From Aldehydirespirator sp965220645 (GTDB taxonomy: Bacteria; Actinomycetota; Acidimicrobiia; Acidimicrobiales; Aldehydirespiratoraceae), in the NCBI GenBank assembly GCA_965220645.1, contig OZ244836.1, positions 3,100,001 through 3,164,000 on the forward strand: a stretch of 64,000 nt of DNA, given 5' to 3'. A model generated the notes under the pieces. That model saw only the letters and a program-made list of their open reading frames with translations, was not told the origin of the DNA and searched no databases. The translations under genes and the position numbers were made by a program. Below are positions 24,763 through 32,896 of this stretch, piece by piece (the stretch's first letter is position 1; every line of letters starts with the position of its first letter).

Positions 24763-25738
24763 AGTCTGCCAAAGCGGGCAGCACTTGTTCGGCCGTTAGC
24801 TGGACGCTCGACCAGGCCTGGTCGATGGGCATGCCGCCCACCAGGGGGTGCAGGGCGAGGGTGCCGGTGCTGCGGGCCAGGTCGACCGCCTCGGCGGGGG
24901 TGAGCACCTGGTAGATGCCCTCGGCTCGCAGCTCGTCGACGGTGGTGGCCACCGAGCACACCGCCGAGGTCTGGCCGGGGGGCTGCCAGCCCTTGTAGGT
25001 CATGGCCTCCAGCATGAAGCAGTCTCCGTGCTCGGCCCACACGCGGTCGGGGTCGTCGGCCACGGTCAGCATCACCACGTTGTCGGGCGCTATGCAGAAG
25101 CCCTGCGTGCCGTGGCGCTCGCACTCGGCGTAGTACAGGGCCTCGATCTCACCGAACTTGCCCGGCAGCTGCATGGGCAGGCCCAACCGGGCGGCGCGCC
25201 GGGCCGCCGCGGGCGACGATCCCCCTACCAGCACCATGGGGTGGGGCCGGGTGTGGGGCATGGGCAGCACCTGCACGGTCTCGCCGTTGTGGGTGAAGGG
25301 CTCGCCCTTCCAGGCGGTGAGCATCACCTCCAGCGCCTCGTCGAGCACCTTGCCGCGGCGCTTCCAGTCCTTGCCCATAGCGGCGTACTCCACCGGCCGG
25401 TAGCCGAGGCCGGTGACGATCACCAGCCGGCCCGGGCTGACCAGGTCGATCACCGCGATGTCCTCCGCGGCCCGGATCGGGTCGTGCAGGGGCAGCAGCA
25501 ACGCCGAGATGGTGACCATGAGGTTGTCGGTGCTCGACAGGATCATGGCCGCGTTGAGCAGCGGCGTGGGGCACCACGCCATGGGTGAGCTGTGGTGCTC
25601 CTCCAGCGACACCGCGTTGAAGCCGTGGCTGTCGGCGTAGCGGGCGATCTCCAGTCCGGCCCGGTAGCGGTCGCTCATGGCCTGGCCGTCGGCCGGATCG
25701 GGCGACACGAAGTTGTAGCGGATCAGCGAGAAGGCCAT
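24758..25738 (-). CDS. LLM-class oxidoreductase 3
   Basis: 326 residues from ATG at 25738. Bacterial luciferase-like barrel: SLIRYNFVSPDPADG opening, FNAVSLEEHHSSPMAW (conserved His pair), PLLNAAMILSSTDNLMVTISALLLPLHDPIRAAEDIAVIDLVSPGRLVIVTGLGYRP in outline, and HPMVLVGGSSPAAARRAARLG. Flavin or F420 use cannot be told apart from sequence by eye. It lies downstream of leuA on the same strand, separated by two tandem hairpins. Confidence 0.8.
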   Translation of the reverse strand: MAFSLIRYNFVSPDPADGQAMSDRYRAGLEIARYADSHGFNAVSLEEHHSSPMAWCPTPLLNAAMILSSTDNLMVTISALLLPLHDPIRAAEDIAVIDLVSPGRLVIVTGLGYRPVEYAAMGKDWKRRGKVLDEALEVMLTAWKGEPFTHNGETVQVLPMPHTRPHPMVLVGGSSPAAARRAARLGLPMQLPGKFGEIEALYYAECERHGTQGFCIAPDNVVMLTVADDPDRVWAEHGDCFMLEAMTYKGWQPPGQTSAVCSVATTVDELRAEGIYQVLTPAEAVDLARSTGTLALHPLVGGMPIDQAWSSVQLTAEQVLPALADS

Positions 25739-25770
25739 GACCCCAGTGTGCCCGCACCAGCCTCCCGCCG

Positions 25771-25903
25771 CGCCGGCCCGACCGATCTCGGGAGCACAAC
25801 CTGCGCTACAGGCCCACAACCAACCCGAGATCTCGGCCCCGCGCCGGCCCGATCTCGGGAGCACAACCTGCGCTACAGGCCCACAACCAACCCGAGATCT
25901 CGG
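25771..25903. repeat. Two tandem hairpins between leuA and the LLM gene
   Basis: Each unit has perfect arms GATCTCGGG and CCCGAGATC (25784-25792/25824-25832 and 25851-25859/25891-25899) and an inner CCTG-CGCTA-CAGG stem. The units are about 71 bases apart and otherwise identical apart from three bases. Positioned after the leuA stop, they could terminate transcription or process the 3' end. Confidence 0.75.
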
Positions 25904-25922
25904 AGCGGGCCGGCGGGCGATG

Positions 25923-27656
25923 TCAGCCGAGCATGCCGGCAGCGTGCATTCGGTTGATTGCGCTGACCACGGCTCGCAGCGAGGCCGACACGATCGACTC
26001 GTGCAGGCCCACACCCCAGGTGGTGTAGCGGTCGCCGGTGTCGACCTCTACATAGGCCGCGGCAGTGGCGTCGCTGCCGGTCCCGATGGCGTGCTCGTAG
26101 TAGTCGTGGATCTTGCCCGCGAAGAGCCCATTGGCCTGCAGAGCGGTGACGAACGCGTCGATCGGCCCGTTGCCGATCCCTGCGATGGTGCGCTCCTCCC
26201 CGCCCACGCGCAGCCGGGCCTCGAGATCGGTTCGGGACGCTCCGATGGTGTCGGTGGTGGCCCGATGGCCGATCAGCTCGACCCAGGCCCTCTCCGGCTC
26301 CACGTAGGAGGAGACGAACCGGCGGTGGATCTCGTAGGAGGTGATCTCCGTGCCGGTGTCCTCGGTGACGGTCTGGATCTGTTTGGAGAAGTCCACCTGC
26401 AGGCCCCGGGGCAGGTCCAGGCCGTACTCGTGCAGCAGCACGTAGGCCACGCCGCCCTTGCCGGACTGGCTGTTGACCCGCACAACCGCCTCGTAGCTGC
26501 GACCGAGGTGACGGGGATCGACGGGCAGGTAGGGGACGTCCCATACGTCGTACTCCCCCACCAGGGATTCGCCCGGCGCCACGTCGTAGATGGCGGCGAT
26601 GCCCTTCTTGATGGCGTCCTGGTGGCTGCCCGAGAAGGCTGTGTACACCAGGTCGCCGACGTACGGGTGGCGCTCGGGCACCGTCATGCGGTTGGCGTAC
26701 TCGAACACCCGGCGAGCCTCCTCGATGTCGCTGATGTCGAGTTCGGGGTCCACGCCCTGGGTGAACAGGTTGAGCGCGATCGTGACCACGTCCACGTTGC
26801 CGGTGCGCTCGCCGTTGCCGAACAGGGTGCCCTCCACCCGGTCGGCGCCGGCCATGAGGCCGAACTCGGCCGCGGCCACTGCGGTGCCCCGGTCGTTGTG
26901 GGGATGAAGCGACAGCACGATCGAGTCACGGTCGCGGATGTCGCGGTGGAAGCGCTCGATCATGTCGCCGTAGATGTTGGCCGAGGACATCTCCACGGTG
27001 GCGGGCAGGTTGAGGATCAGCGGCCAGTCCGGAGAGGGGCCGATCACGTCCATCACGGCCTCGCACACCTCCACGGTGAAGTCGGGCTCGGTGCCGGTGT
27101 AGCTCTCCGGCGAGTACTCGAACCGGATGCCGTCCGCGTCTCCGGCCTGCCGGGCTCTGTCGAGGCCGCGCATGCACTGCTCGGCGCCGTTCACCGCGAT
27201 CGACACGATGCCGGCCCGGTCGGTGCGGAACACCACTCGCCGCTGGGTGACGGAGGTGGAGTTGTAGAGATGCACGATGGCCCGGGGCGCCCCGGCCACA
27301 GCCTCGAACGTCCGGTCGATGAGTTCGTCGCGCGCCTGGGTGAGCACCTGGATGGTGACGCCGTCGGGGATCAAGTCCTCTTCGATGAGCTTGCGGCAGA
27401 AGTCGAAGTCGGGCTGGGAGGCGGCGGGGAAGCCCACCTCGATCTCCTTGAAGCCCATGTCGACGAGATGGTCGTACATGCGCTGCTTGCGGGGTATGTC
27501 CATCGGGTCGACGAGGGCTTGGTTGCCGTCCCGCAGGTCGACGGAGCACCAGACCGGCGCCGTGGTGAGCCGCCGGTCCGGCCAGGTGCGGTCGGCGAGG
27601 TCGACCGCGGGGTAGGGCCGGTACTTGGTGAACGGCATGTTCTTGGGCGTGGGCAT
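25923..27656 (-). CDS. leuA: 2-isopropylmalate synthase
   Basis: 577 residues from ATG at 27656. LeuA condenses acetyl-CoA with 2-oxoisovalerate in the first committed step of leucine synthesis. The HMGL-like catalytic barrel shows VDLRDGNQALVDPMD near residue 40, FKEIEVGFPAASQPDFDF, LNLPATVEMSSANIYGDMIE, and the metal-binding LHPHNDRGTAVA plus GTLFGNGERTGNVD. The C-terminal part (about 435-577) is the allosteric leucine-binding domain of the long, mycobacterial-type enzyme. Regulation is visible upstream: a Leu-rich leader peptide with two hairpins. Confidence 0.95.
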   Translation of the reverse strand: MPTPKNMPFTKYRPYPAVDLADRTWPDRRLTTAPVWCSVDLRDGNQALVDPMDIPRKQRMYDHLVDMGFKEIEVGFPAASQPDFDFCRKLIEEDLIPDGVTIQVLTQARDELIDRTFEAVAGAPRAIVHLYNSTSVTQRRVVFRTDRAGIVSIAVNGAEQCMRGLDRARQAGDADGIRFEYSPESYTGTEPDFTVEVCEAVMDVIGPSPDWPLILNLPATVEMSSANIYGDMIERFHRDIRDRDSIVLSLHPHNDRGTAVAAAEFGLMAGADRVEGTLFGNGERTGNVDVVTIALNLFTQGVDPELDISDIEEARRVFEYANRMTVPERHPYVGDLVYTAFSGSHQDAIKKGIAAIYDVAPGESLVGEYDVWDVPYLPVDPRHLGRSYEAVVRVNSQSGKGGVAYVLLHEYGLDLPRGLQVDFSKQIQTVTEDTGTEITSYEIHRRFVSSYVEPERAWVELIGHRATTDTIGASRTDLEARLRVGGEERTIAGIGNGPIDAFVTALQANGLFAGKIHDYYEHAIGTGSDATAAAYVEVDTGDRYTTWGVGLHESIVSASLRAVVSAINRMHAAGMLG

Positions 27657-27747
27657 CGTCTCTGTCCTTGATCGGCGGATGTTCGGGGTCGTCTGAGGTG
27701 CGGTCGGGTTGGGGTGTGCTGGGGCGGAACCGACCCCGGAAAGCACA

Positions 27748-27805
27748 AATCCCCCCGGCCGGCGGCACGAGGGGATTCGGCGAGCACCGATATGTGGCGC
27801 TCGCC
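27748..27805 (-). promoter_or_regulatory. leuA leader hairpins (attenuator)
   Basis: Directly after the leader-peptide stop, GGCGAGC pairs with GCTCGCC (27779-27785 with 27799-27805). Further toward leuA, AATCCCC pairs with GGGGATT (27748-27754 with 27771-27777) with a GC-rich interior, followed on the minus strand by ATTTGTGCTTT. The order leader peptide, hairpin, terminator-like hairpin, leuA fits ribosome-mediated attenuation. Confidence 0.7.
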
Positions 27806-27849
27806 TACACGAGAAGCAGGAGGTCGGCGAAGGTGGTCACGGCAATCAA
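27805..27849 (-). CDS. leuL: Leucine leader peptide
   Basis: Fourteen codons from TTG at 27849 (GGAG 6-10 bases upstream) give MIAVTTFADLLLLV and TAG; a GTG start three codons later is also possible. Four consecutive Leu codons (CTC CTG CTT CTC) sit just before the stop. It lies about 150 bases ahead of leuA and is followed by two hairpins, the classic form of a leucine-responsive leader. Confidence 0.75.
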   Translation of the reverse strand: MIAVTTFADLLLLV

Positions 27850-27953
27850 CGCTAGCTCCCTCAGCGCTGGTGTCCAACACTTCGGCCGGGATGGCGGCCA
27901 ACAACTCGGACTTGGGCGTGCGTTCGGCGTGCAATCCGCGCCATGCTTGGGGG

Positions 27954-28811
27954 GTGAGCTACTTGGTTTGGGAGGCGACGCTGCCCGATCTCCGGTCGCC
28001 GATCCTGGTGACCGCCTACCAGGGCTGGTTCGACGTGGGCGGAGCGGCGACGGGTGCTCTTGAGTGGCTGAGCGAACGCAGCGATTCGATCCGGGTAGCG
28101 CACATCGACCCCGAGGAGTTCTTCAACTTCGCTGAGCAGCGGCCCAACGTGCGCCTGCGCCACGGCCGGCGCGACATCGTGTGGCCCTCCAGTGACGTGC
28201 ACGTGCTGCGCCCGCCCGATGCTCGTCACGACCTGGTGCTGGTGGTGGGCGCCGAGCCGCAGCTCCGCTGGCGAACCTACGCCGAGGTGATCGTCGATCT
28301 GGCCGACCGCAGCGAGGCGGCCGCGCTGGTCACCGTCGGCGCGCACATCGCCGACATACCCCACACCCGCCCCTTCGGCGTGACCGGCTCCACCACGGAC
28401 ACCGGCCTGGCCGAGGCGTGGGGCCTGGACCAGCCCTCCTACGAGGGTCCCACAGGGGTCGTGGGGGTCCTCCACGAACGCTTCGGGAGGGTGGGGCTCC
28501 CGGCGGCATCGCTGCGGGTGGCTGTGCCCCACTACGTCTCGGGCGCCCCCAACCCCAAGGGGGCGAGGGCGCTGCTGGAGCGCTTCGAGCGGGTGACCGG
28601 GCTCCCCACCGGCTGGGCCGAACTCGACGAGGCCGCCGCAGAGTGGGAGCAGCGGGTCAACGACGCCATGAACTCCGACGATGACGTGATCGCCTATGTG
28701 AAGCGTCTCGAGGCCCGAGCCGACGCCCGGGCCAAGCGCAGCGTCCCCAGTCCCGACGATCTAGGCGCCGAGTTCGAGCGCTTCCTGCGCCAGCAGGACA
28801 ACCCCGGCTGA
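27954..28811 (+). CDS. PAC2 family protein
   Basis: 285 residues from GTG at 27954 with a GGGGG run just upstream. PAC2 (proteasome assembly chaperone-like) proteins of actinobacteria share the opening ILVTAYQGWFDVGGAATGALEWL, an FFNFAEQRPNVRL segment, LVLVVGAEPQLRW, GAHIADIPHTRPFGVTGS and PHYVSGAPNPKGARALLERFE. All are present in order. The C-terminal about 60 residues are a charged helix. The family is ATP-grasp-unrelated and its bacterial role is not established. Divergent from leuA; both share the 297-base region holding the leucine leader. Confidence 0.85.
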   Translation: MSYLVWEATLPDLRSPILVTAYQGWFDVGGAATGALEWLSERSDSIRVAHIDPEEFFNFAEQRPNVRLRHGRRDIVWPSSDVHVLRPPDARHDLVLVVGAEPQLRWRTYAEVIVDLADRSEAAALVTVGAHIADIPHTRPFGVTGSTTDTGLAEAWGLDQPSYEGPTGVVGVLHERFGRVGLPAASLRVAVPHYVSGAPNPKGARALLERFERVTGLPTGWAELDEAAAEWEQRVNDAMNSDDDVIAYVKRLEARADARAKRSVPSPDDLGAEFERFLRQQDNPG

Positions 28812-28841
28812 TAGAGCCGGACCGAGCCAGGAGGCAAGGAG

Positions 28842-29309
28842 ATGTCTGTCACCGCCATCGCCGCACCCACCACCATCCACCGGGGCGACGAGGAGTTGCC
28901 TTGGGCGGACGCCGGCGGCGGGATCGAGCTCAAAGTGCTGATGGTGCGCGAGGACGAGGGCCTGTGGATCGTGCGCAACCGGTTCGCTCCCGGCGTGGTC
29001 ATACAGACCCACCGCCACACCGGCCCGGTGTACGCCCACACCCTCAGCGGCGCCTGGAAGTACATCGAGTACCCGGAGGTCAACCGGGCCGGGTCGTTCC
29101 TGTTCGAGCCGGCCGGCAGCGTCCACACCCTCACCACGCCCGGCGACAACACCGAGCCGACCGATGTGTGGTTCCAGATCCACGGCGTGAACCTCAACCT
29201 CGACGCCGACGGCAACGTGGAGTCGATAACCGACGGGCCCGGCGTGCTGGCCGCCTACTACGCCCTGTGCGAGGCCCAGGGCCTGCCCCGGCCCAACGTC
29301 GTCACCTGA
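28842..29309 (+). CDS. Cupin, 2,4'-dihydroxyacetophenone dioxygenase-like
   Basis: 155 residues. Single cupin domain: IQTHRHTGPVYAHTLSGAWKYIEY (metal-binding His residues) and the second motif GSFLFEPAGSVHTL. The architecture matches 2,4'-dihydroxyacetophenone dioxygenase-like cupins that use Fe(II) to cleave C-C bonds. The catalytic call is by resemblance. It follows the PAC2 gene by 30 bases, with AGGAGGCAAGGAG as a strong ribosome binding site. Confidence 0.75.
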   Translation: MSVTAIAAPTTIHRGDEELPWADAGGGIELKVLMVREDEGLWIVRNRFAPGVVIQTHRHTGPVYAHTLSGAWKYIEYPEVNRAGSFLFEPAGSVHTLTTPGDNTEPTDVWFQIHGVNLNLDADGNVESITDGPGVLAAYYALCEAQGLPRPNVVT

Positions 29310-29322
29310 ACCCGGCCTCACC

Positions 29323-29369
29323 AAATTGATGTAGATGTTGCCCCTGGAGGGCCATAACTACATCAATTT
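29323..29369. repeat. AAATT-armed hairpin, copy 3
   Basis: Perfect 12-base arms AAATTGATGTAG (29323-29334) and CTACATCAATTT (29358-29369), inner GCCC/GGGC stem. Between the convergent cupin and SDR genes. Confidence 0.75.
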
Positions 29370-29373
29370 CGGG

Positions 29374-30177
29374 CTACAAGCCGAAGGAGCCGTCGAGGCG
29401 GGTCTTCCAGTTGCCCGAGGCCACCGTGCCCCCGTCCACCAGGATCGACGCCCCGTTGACGAAGCTGGCCATGTCCGAGGCCAGGAACACGATCACGGCC
29501 GCGCACTCGTCGGCCGCGCCCATCCGCCGCAACGGGGTGGGGTAGGTACCGTCGATGACGTGGGTCCCGCCCTCGGCCAGGGCAACGTCGCCGGGAGTGG
29601 GCATCATGTCGGGGGCCACGCAGTTGACCCGGATGCCCCGGTACCCGTACTCCACCGCCAGGGTCTTGGTTAACTGCTCCACCGCCGCTTTCATGGCCGC
29701 GTACACCCCGAATGCCGGGGCGGCGTGGTAGGCCTCCACCGAGGTCACGTTGACGATGGCACCGCCGTCCGACATCAACGGGATGCCGTGGCGGACGCAG
29801 TTGGTGACCGTGGAGAAGTTCTCGCGGATCAGGGCGTGCTCCCCCTTGGGAGATACGTCGTCGAAGCGGGCCCGGAAGGTGCCGCCCGCGTTGTTGACGA
29901 GCACGTCGATGGGTCCGAGCTCGTCGAGGGTGCGCTGCATGAAGGCGGCCACCGCGTCGTCGTCGCGGGCGTCGAGCATGTCGGACAGGCAGCGGCGGCC
30001 CGCTGCCTCGATCCCGGCGGCCACGTCGGGCAGCAGCGTGGGGTCCTTGTCGAGGATGGCGACATCGGCGCCGAAGCGGGCCAGGGCCAGCGCGGTGGAC
30101 GCCCCGATGCCGCGGGCCGCGCCGGTCACCACCGCCACCCGGTCGGTGAGCAGGATACTGTCGGGGGAAGGGTTCAC
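29374..30177 (-). CDS. SDR family oxidoreductase
   Basis: 267 residues. Classical SDR: VTGAARGIGASTALAL, LVNNAGGTFRARF, IVNVTSVEAYHAAPAFG with the catalytic Ser, VYAAMKAAVEQLTKTLAVEY with Tyr and Lys, GIRVNCVAPDMMPTPG, and FVNGASILVDGG. All catalytic residues are in place. The enoyl-CoA hydratase gene is divergent from it across an 81-base gap, so a joint role in acyl-CoA or steroid-type breakdown is possible but unproven. Confidence 0.85.
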   Translation of the reverse strand: MNPSPDSILLTDRVAVVTGAARGIGASTALALARFGADVAILDKDPTLLPDVAAGIEAAGRRCLSDMLDARDDDAVAAFMQRTLDELGPIDVLVNNAGGTFRARFDDVSPKGEHALIRENFSTVTNCVRHGIPLMSDGGAIVNVTSVEAYHAAPAFGVYAAMKAAVEQLTKTLAVEYGYRGIRVNCVAPDMMPTPGDVALAEGGTHVIDGTYPTPLRRMGAADECAAVIVFLASDMASFVNGASILVDGGTVASGNWKTRLDGSFGL

Positions 30178-30258
30178 GGCTCTCCTCTCGATGCTTGCTG
30201 ACGATACTGCGCAACCGCTACCGGTAGGGTTGCTGGCCCGCGACGGGAGGAGAGAGCC

Positions 30259-31035
30259 GTGGGCGACTTCGTTCGAGTCGAGACCAGCAGTGGCGTGGCC
30301 ACCATCCGCATCGACCGGCCCAAGATGAACGCCTTCGACCCCCAGATGCTCGACGAGCTGACCGAGGCCGCCAACTCCATCGCCGCCGACGGTGACGTGA
30401 GGGCGGCGGTGGTGTGGGGCGGGCCGAGAATCTTCGCGGCCGGCGCCGACATCGGCGGCTTCACCGGCCTCGACCCGGCCCAGGCCCAGGGGCTGTCACG
30501 GCAGTTCAACGACGCCTTCCTGGCGGTGGAGAACATGCCCCAGATCACGGTGTCGGCCGTGAACGGCTACGCGCTCGGCGGCGGCATGGAGCTGGCCATG
30601 GCCACCGACTTCAGGGTGGCCGCCTCCGACGCGGCGTTCGGCCAGCCCGAGATCCTTCTCGGGATCATCCCCGGCGGCGGGGGCACCCAGCGCCTGCCCC
30701 GGCTCGTCGGCGTCACCAGGGCCAAGGAGATCATCTACACGGGCCGGAACGTGTACCCCGACGAGGCCCTCGCCATCGGCCTCATCTCGTCGGTGCATCC
30801 CTCCGAAGCGACCTACGACGCCGCGGTCGAGATGGCCGCGGGCTATGCGGCCGGCCCGGCTGCGCTGCGCATGGCCAAGCAGGCGGTGATGGACGGCCTG
30901 CCGCTCTCCCTCGCCGACGCGGTGGCCCGGGAGACCGAGCACTTCGGCGACTGCTTCACCACCGACGACACCGCCATCGGCGTGGCCAGCTTCCTGGAGA
31001 AAGGCCCCGGCAAAGCCACCTTCACCGGCCGCTAG
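30259..31035 (+). CDS. Enoyl-CoA hydratase
   Basis: 258 residues from GTG at 30259 with GGGAGGAG upstream. Crotonase with both catalytic glutamates: NGYALGGGMELAMATDFRVAA and GQPEILLGIIPGGGGTQRL. The oxyanion loop is IFAAGADIGGF. It hydrates trans-2-enoyl-CoA to 3-hydroxyacyl-CoA in beta-oxidation. Length is typical. No other beta-oxidation genes are adjacent except the divergent SDR. Confidence 0.9.
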   Translation: MGDFVRVETSSGVATIRIDRPKMNAFDPQMLDELTEAANSIAADGDVRAAVVWGGPRIFAAGADIGGFTGLDPAQAQGLSRQFNDAFLAVENMPQITVSAVNGYALGGGMELAMATDFRVAASDAAFGQPEILLGIIPGGGGTQRLPRLVGVTRAKEIIYTGRNVYPDEALAIGLISSVHPSEATYDAAVEMAAGYAAGPAALRMAKQAVMDGLPLSLADAVARETEHFGDCFTTDDTAIGVASFLEKGPGKATFTGR

Positions 31036-31058
31036 CCGCCGGGCGGCAGCGTTCAGCT

Positions 31059-31847
31059 CTAGGCCACGTCGAGCCAGCTGAGCCTGACCGCGGCCAGGAT
31101 CAGGCCCGCAGCCGACACCGCGGCCAGCACCACCAGCGCAGTGGTGGTGGTGTAGGGGTCGAAGCCGTAGTCGATCCCGCCGAGGTGGCTCAGCACCGAC
31201 CGGGTGTAGCCCCTCAGCGACAGGCGGGCCGCGAAGTCTCCCAGCCCAACGGCCAGGCCCTCCCACAGCAGGATGTAGCCGATGCCCCACATGATCGGCT
31301 TGCGGACCAGCAGGCCGACCAACACGAACAGCGACGAGTAGGCGGCCGTGCCCAGCGCGGCCGCCGCGGCCGCGCCCCACACGAGATCCGCGGACCCGGC
31401 GACCCGGTCGGCCGCCAGCCACCCGCCCAGCGCGGTCGGGACCACCGTCAACGGCAGCGCCGCGGTGGCCGCGGCAGCCGCGGCCCCGGCCACCACCGGG
31501 CCCCGGTCCATGGGACGCAGCCACAGGTACACCAGGGTGCCGTCCTCGCGGGTCTCGCCCAGCACCGACGAGCCGAACACCAGAGCCACGATGGGCACGA
31601 TGATGATCAGCCCGAAGCCGTCGGCGTAGCTGGCGCCGTCGCTCAGCAGCCCGGCCGCGGACCGTTCGCTGTCGCCGGCGGTGACGCCGACCAGCCAGCC
31701 CACCAGGATCATCAGCGCGCCCAGCGCGCCCAGCGCGGCCAGCCGGCCCGGCGTGATGACCTGGCGGACCAGCACCCGATAGGTCAGCGTGGCGGCCCGC
31801 AGTCGGGGCACATGCCGGCGCGCCGGCGAGGCAGCAGGGGCAGTCAT
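31059..31847 (-). CDS. ABC-2 type transporter permease
   Basis: 262 residues from ATG at 31847, which overlaps the stop of the ATPase gene (ATGA). About six hydrophobic segments; the segment FGSSVLGETREDGTLVYLWLRPM is typical of ABC-2 permeases that partner a CcmA-type ATPase. It is the last of four interlocked genes. Substrate unknown. Confidence 0.8.
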   Translation of the reverse strand: MTAPAASPARRHVPRLRAATLTYRVLVRQVITPGRLAALGALGALMILVGWLVGVTAGDSERSAAGLLSDGASYADGFGLIIIVPIVALVFGSSVLGETREDGTLVYLWLRPMDRGPVVAGAAAAAATAALPLTVVPTALGGWLAADRVAGSADLVWGAAAAAALGTAAYSSLFVLVGLLVRKPIMWGIGYILLWEGLAVGLGDFAARLSLRGYTRSVLSHLGGIDYGFDPYTTTTALVVLAAVSAAGLILAAVRLSWLDVA

Positions 31848-32896
31848 CGCTTCTCCACCAGGTAGCGGAACACCGATTCGAGGTCCTCGTCGAGGGGGGC
31901 GACCCTCGACAGGCGAGCCTCGAGCCGCTGGGCCAGTGGTGCGACTTCGCGGCCGAGGCGGTCGACGTCGCGGGTGTCGACCACGACGGAGTCCGCACCG
32001 ACGCTGACTCCCACCGCGGTGCCCGACTCGACCAGAGCGGCCGCGAACTTCCGGGGGTGGTCGACGGCGATGCGGATCCGGTGGGGGCGGTCGTCCATCA
32101 GCTCGCGCAGCTCGCGGTAGTCGCCGGTGGCGGCCAGCCGTCCCTGGGCGATCACCAGGATCCTCGACCCCAGGCGGGCGACCTCCTCGAGCACGTGGCT
32201 CGACACCAGCACGCAGCGGCCCTCGTCTCCCAATCCGTGGAACAGTTCGATCATGCGGCGCCGCTGCACGGGGTCGAGCCCGGCGAGGGGCTCGTCGAGG
32301 ATCAGCACCTCGGGGTCGTGCACCAGCGCGGCGGCCAGCTTCACCCGCTGGCGCATGCCCTTGGAGAACCCCGACACCGGTCGGGAGTCGTCGGCGTCGA
32401 GGTCCACCACTCCCAGAGCCCGCCGGGCGGCCCGCTCGGGCTGTGGTACGGCCTCCGAGGCGGCCGCCACCGTCACGAACTGCAGGGCGCTGAGCCGGTC
32501 GAACAGGCCGTCCTGCTGGGGGACGAGGCCGATGCGGCCCCGCACCTCCCGGTCGCGGCGGGCGTCTGAGCCCAGCACCCGCACGGTGCCGTTGGTGGGC
32601 GGGGTCAACCCGCACATCACCCTGAACAGGGTGGACTTGCCCGCGCCGTTGGGGCCGAGCAGGGCGGTGACCCCGGCCCGCACCGAGAAGGTCACGTCCG
32701 ATACCGCCACCACGTCGCCGAACACCTTCGACACGCCGTTGACCTCGACCATGGCCGAGCCATTGGGCGGTGGAGGAGGCGGCGGGGTCGGCGGCGGCGG
32801 CCCGGGCGCGGGAGGCTGGGGCGCGGGAGGCTGGGGCGCGGGAGGCTGGGGCGCGGGAGGCTGGGGCGCGGGAGGCGCGGGAGGCTGTGTGCTCAT
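31844..32896 (-). CDS. ABC transporter ATPase with proline-rich N-terminus
   Basis: 350 residues from ATG at 32896 (ATGA overlap with the permease). The first about 45 residues are low complexity, repeating PQPPA from five 15-base tandem repeats at 32804-32887, then polyproline. The ATPase domain follows: LLGPNGAGKST (Walker A), VSGFSKGMRQRVKLAAALV (signature), LILDEPLAGLDPVQ (Walker B) and VLVSSHVLEEV (switch His). A C-terminal extension of about 90 residues is typical of CcmA-like exporters. Partner permease is most likely the next gene. Confidence 0.9.
   Translation of the reverse strand: MSTQPPAPPAPQPPAPQPPAPQPPAPQPPAPGPPPPTPPPPPPPNGSAMVEVNGVSKVFGDVVAVSDVTFSVRAGVTALLGPNGAGKSTLFRVMCGLTPPTNGTVRVLGSDARRDREVRGRIGLVPQQDGLFDRLSALQFVTVAAASEAVPQPERAARRALGVVDLDADDSRPVSGFSKGMRQRVKLAAALVHDPEVLILDEPLAGLDPVQRRRMIELFHGLGDEGRCVLVSSHVLEEVARLGSRILVIAQGRLAATGDYRELRELMDDRPHRIRIAVDHPRKFAAALVESGTAVGVSVGADSVVVDTRDVDRLGREVAPLAQRLEARLSRVAPLDEDLESVFRYLVEKR

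Noticed and set aside
25737..27671. 644-codon plus-strand frame opposite leuA
   Set aside because: Antisense shadow of leuA; no recognisable domain.
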